Below the pieces are notes generated by a model. It had not been told where the DNA came from and ran no database searches. It was given only the letters and a program-made list of their open reading frames with translations. From positions 1-34,575 of IMG/VR virus record IMGVR_UViG_3300020465_001177: a DNA stretch of 34,575 nucleotides. One strand, given 5' to 3'. Source of the DNA: a virus. Made by a program: the position numbers and the translations under genes. Of this stretch, positions 33,264 through 34,575 are shown one piece after another. How positions within the stretch are numbered: the first letter of the stretch is position 1; each line of letters begins with the position of its first letter.

Positions 33264-34575
33264 TCAACGCTTCTTTCTGTTTCCAATGTAAACTCTAAAG
33301 CCGTTTGAAGAAGGAATTACTCTTGCGTTCAACCCCTTATTTCTGATGATATTAGCGACATTTCTTGCATCATTTTTAGTCATTTGACGGTTCGAACCAA
33401 GAAACACATTTCGATTTATTGTTCTTGAATATCTTCTTCTATCAAATTGTCTTGAATCTGGTCTTTTGAATAGATCTGTTTGACTTTGACCTGAACCAAT
33501 CATTGATACTGGTTTCCCACTAATCTTGATTTCATCCTTTCTTTTTTTCATCCCCTTTCTTGTTTGCTGGAATGAAGCCATTCCTCCAGCCAACATATCA
33601 TTCACTTGATACAAGATGCTAATTAGTGCCGTTCCATCTGCTCTTGATGTGCTATTAGCAAAATCACTTTGAACAAACTCCATCGTATCCACACCGTATA
33701 ATTCTCCACCAACAAGAACAGGCATTGCGTTCCCACTCCAGCCTCCCTGCATTATCCCCCAATCGTTGAGAAGTTCTTCGACTTCTTCTGGTGTATCGGC
33801 CAATTCATTTGCTTTGTTAATCGCATCAGTTATATGACCTTCAGAAATCAGAATTGCCGCAACTTCACCATCATTTCCTTGACCCTCAAGCGACTCTTTC
33901 ATTTCTTGAATATCGGATATGTATGATTTCTCCAGGTATTCCCTGACTACATCTGAAGATTCTGGGTTTGATTTGAGCCTTGAACTTAGTTCCATCATTA
34001 TTGAGCGATCCTTTTCACTAAAAGAAGTCCAAATGGTGTCGTTAGGCCAACCGTCTTCATCATCTGGTAATAGTTGTTCAAACATCTCAAATACATCGTT
34101 TGGTAGTTCCATATCACTACCATCTGGAAATGTTTTACTTTCAAAAAAATCCTTGAATGCTTCACCCATCGGTTCATCTTCATTGAACATTATTACTGGC
34201 CTTATTGCTTGGAACTCTTCATTGTAGTTTTCTTTGAATGGATCTCTTTCAGAATATCCCATATCCACTTCCTGAAGGTATCTATCCATTGGACTGAAGG
34301 CATCAGCAGTTTCGATAAAAAAAGTTGCACTGTTAATTGCATCCATTACCTCTTGTAAATACAAACCTTGTTGGCCCAATGAATTATCTCCAATTCGCCT
34401 CCATGTTTCTGGATCTGCGGCATTACCTCTCCCATAATTCCCTTGAGTCCATGCAAGACCACCAAGTATTCCATTTTCGTCTTCCATAGCAAATTGATAA
34501 CTTGCTCTTTCATCCCAGGTATTTCCATTGTCGCTGGTGACGAATACTCTGGCAATCATCCAGGGCAGTATTCTA
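33264..34575 (-). CDS. Protein with C-terminal recurring module (5' partial at window edge)
   Basis: At least 431 residues from the ATG at 34559, but the frame stays open to the window edge, so the true start is probably outside. The body is acidic and helical with Asn/Asp-rich stretches (FVTSDNGNTWDERASY at the start). The last 100 residues are basic, and the final 39 are the clearest copy of the recurring module: TKNDARNVANIIRNKG, NARVIPSSNGFRVYIG, then NRKKR. No catalytic motif was seen. Likely an internal virion protein by context. Confidence 0.8.
   Translation of the reverse strand, partial: RILPWMIARVFVTSDNGNTWDERASYQFAMEDENGILGGLAWTQGNYGRGNAADPETWRRIGDNSLGQQGLYLQEVMDAINSATFFIETADAFSPMDRYLQEVDMGYSERDPFKENYNEEFQAIRPVIMFNEDEPMGEAFKDFFESKTFPDGSDMELPNDVFEMFEQLLPDDEDGWPNDTIWTSFSEKDRSIMMELSSRLKSNPESSDVVREYLEKSYISDIQEMKESLEGQGNDGEVAAILISEGHITDAINKANELADTPEEVEELLNDWGIMQGGWSGNAMPVLVGGELYGVDTMEFVQSDFANSTSRADGTALISILYQVNDMLAGGMASFQQTRKGMKKRKDEIKISGKPVSMIGSGQSQTDLFKRPDSRQFDRRRYSRTINRNVFLGSNRQMTKNDARNVANIIRNKGLNARVIPSSNGFRVYIGNRKKR

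Overview
This window looks like part of the genome of a virus or virus-like element, probably of an archaeon. Nearly all of it is coding. Genes lie in four blocks of one strand each, with ATGA, TAATG or TGATG overlaps between neighbours and GGTGA/GGAGG ribosome binding sites. Several transcription-unit starts have a TATA-like box about 25 bases before the ATG with almost no leader (17031 forward, 16859 reverse, 33222 reverse). That is the archaeal leaderless arrangement and is the main reason for favouring an archaeal host. Recognisable families (DUF932, Gp88-like, DUF3846, DUF6884, ATP-dependent DNA ligase, DEDDh exonuclease, TspO) are common in marine phages and archaeal viruses. I found no rRNA, tRNA, CRISPR array, integrase, DNA polymerase, terminase, portal, HK97-type capsid or tail gene. 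With its many small membrane proteins and one Walker ATPase, this suggests a tailless, membrane-containing particle, but that is inference.

Layout. 1-285: simple repeats, inverted repeats and a promoter. 286-9848 (+): a ribbon-helix-helix/zinc protein, a run of membrane proteins, a secreted Ig-like protein with a C-terminal anchor, a short TspO homologue, a DUF6884 protein, a zinc-ribbon protein, a P-loop ATPase of the packaging/morphogenesis type, a two-helix membrane protein and a Gp88-like protein. 9835-16859 (-): about 19 tightly overlapping small genes, many with CxxC pairs, including an HTH protein, a DEDDh exonuclease and a DUF3846 protein; this resembles an early or regulatory operon. 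16860-17030: a divergent control region. 17031-18491 (+): DUF932, a small coiled-coil protein and a zinc-ribbon protein. 18456-34575 (-): large, basic-tailed proteins interleaved with membrane proteins, probably the late/virion operon. It ends in a WGR-domain ATP-dependent DNA ligase. The most upstream gene probably runs off the right edge.

The most striking feature is a short beta-alpha-beta module that recurs in nine proteins: eight of the late operon plus the Gp88-like protein. Its core is A-x2-IR-x2-G-x-NARVIP-x3-G-[WF]-RVYVG, and it resembles half of a SPOR domain. It forms the extreme C terminus of the ligase and of two large proteins, follows a GNAT-kinase fusion, and makes up most of a 57-residue protein. 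I propose a common targeting or virion-incorporation tag that carries enzymes (ligase, acetyltransferase-kinase) into the particle or to one place in the infected cell. This system is the best candidate here for something undescribed.
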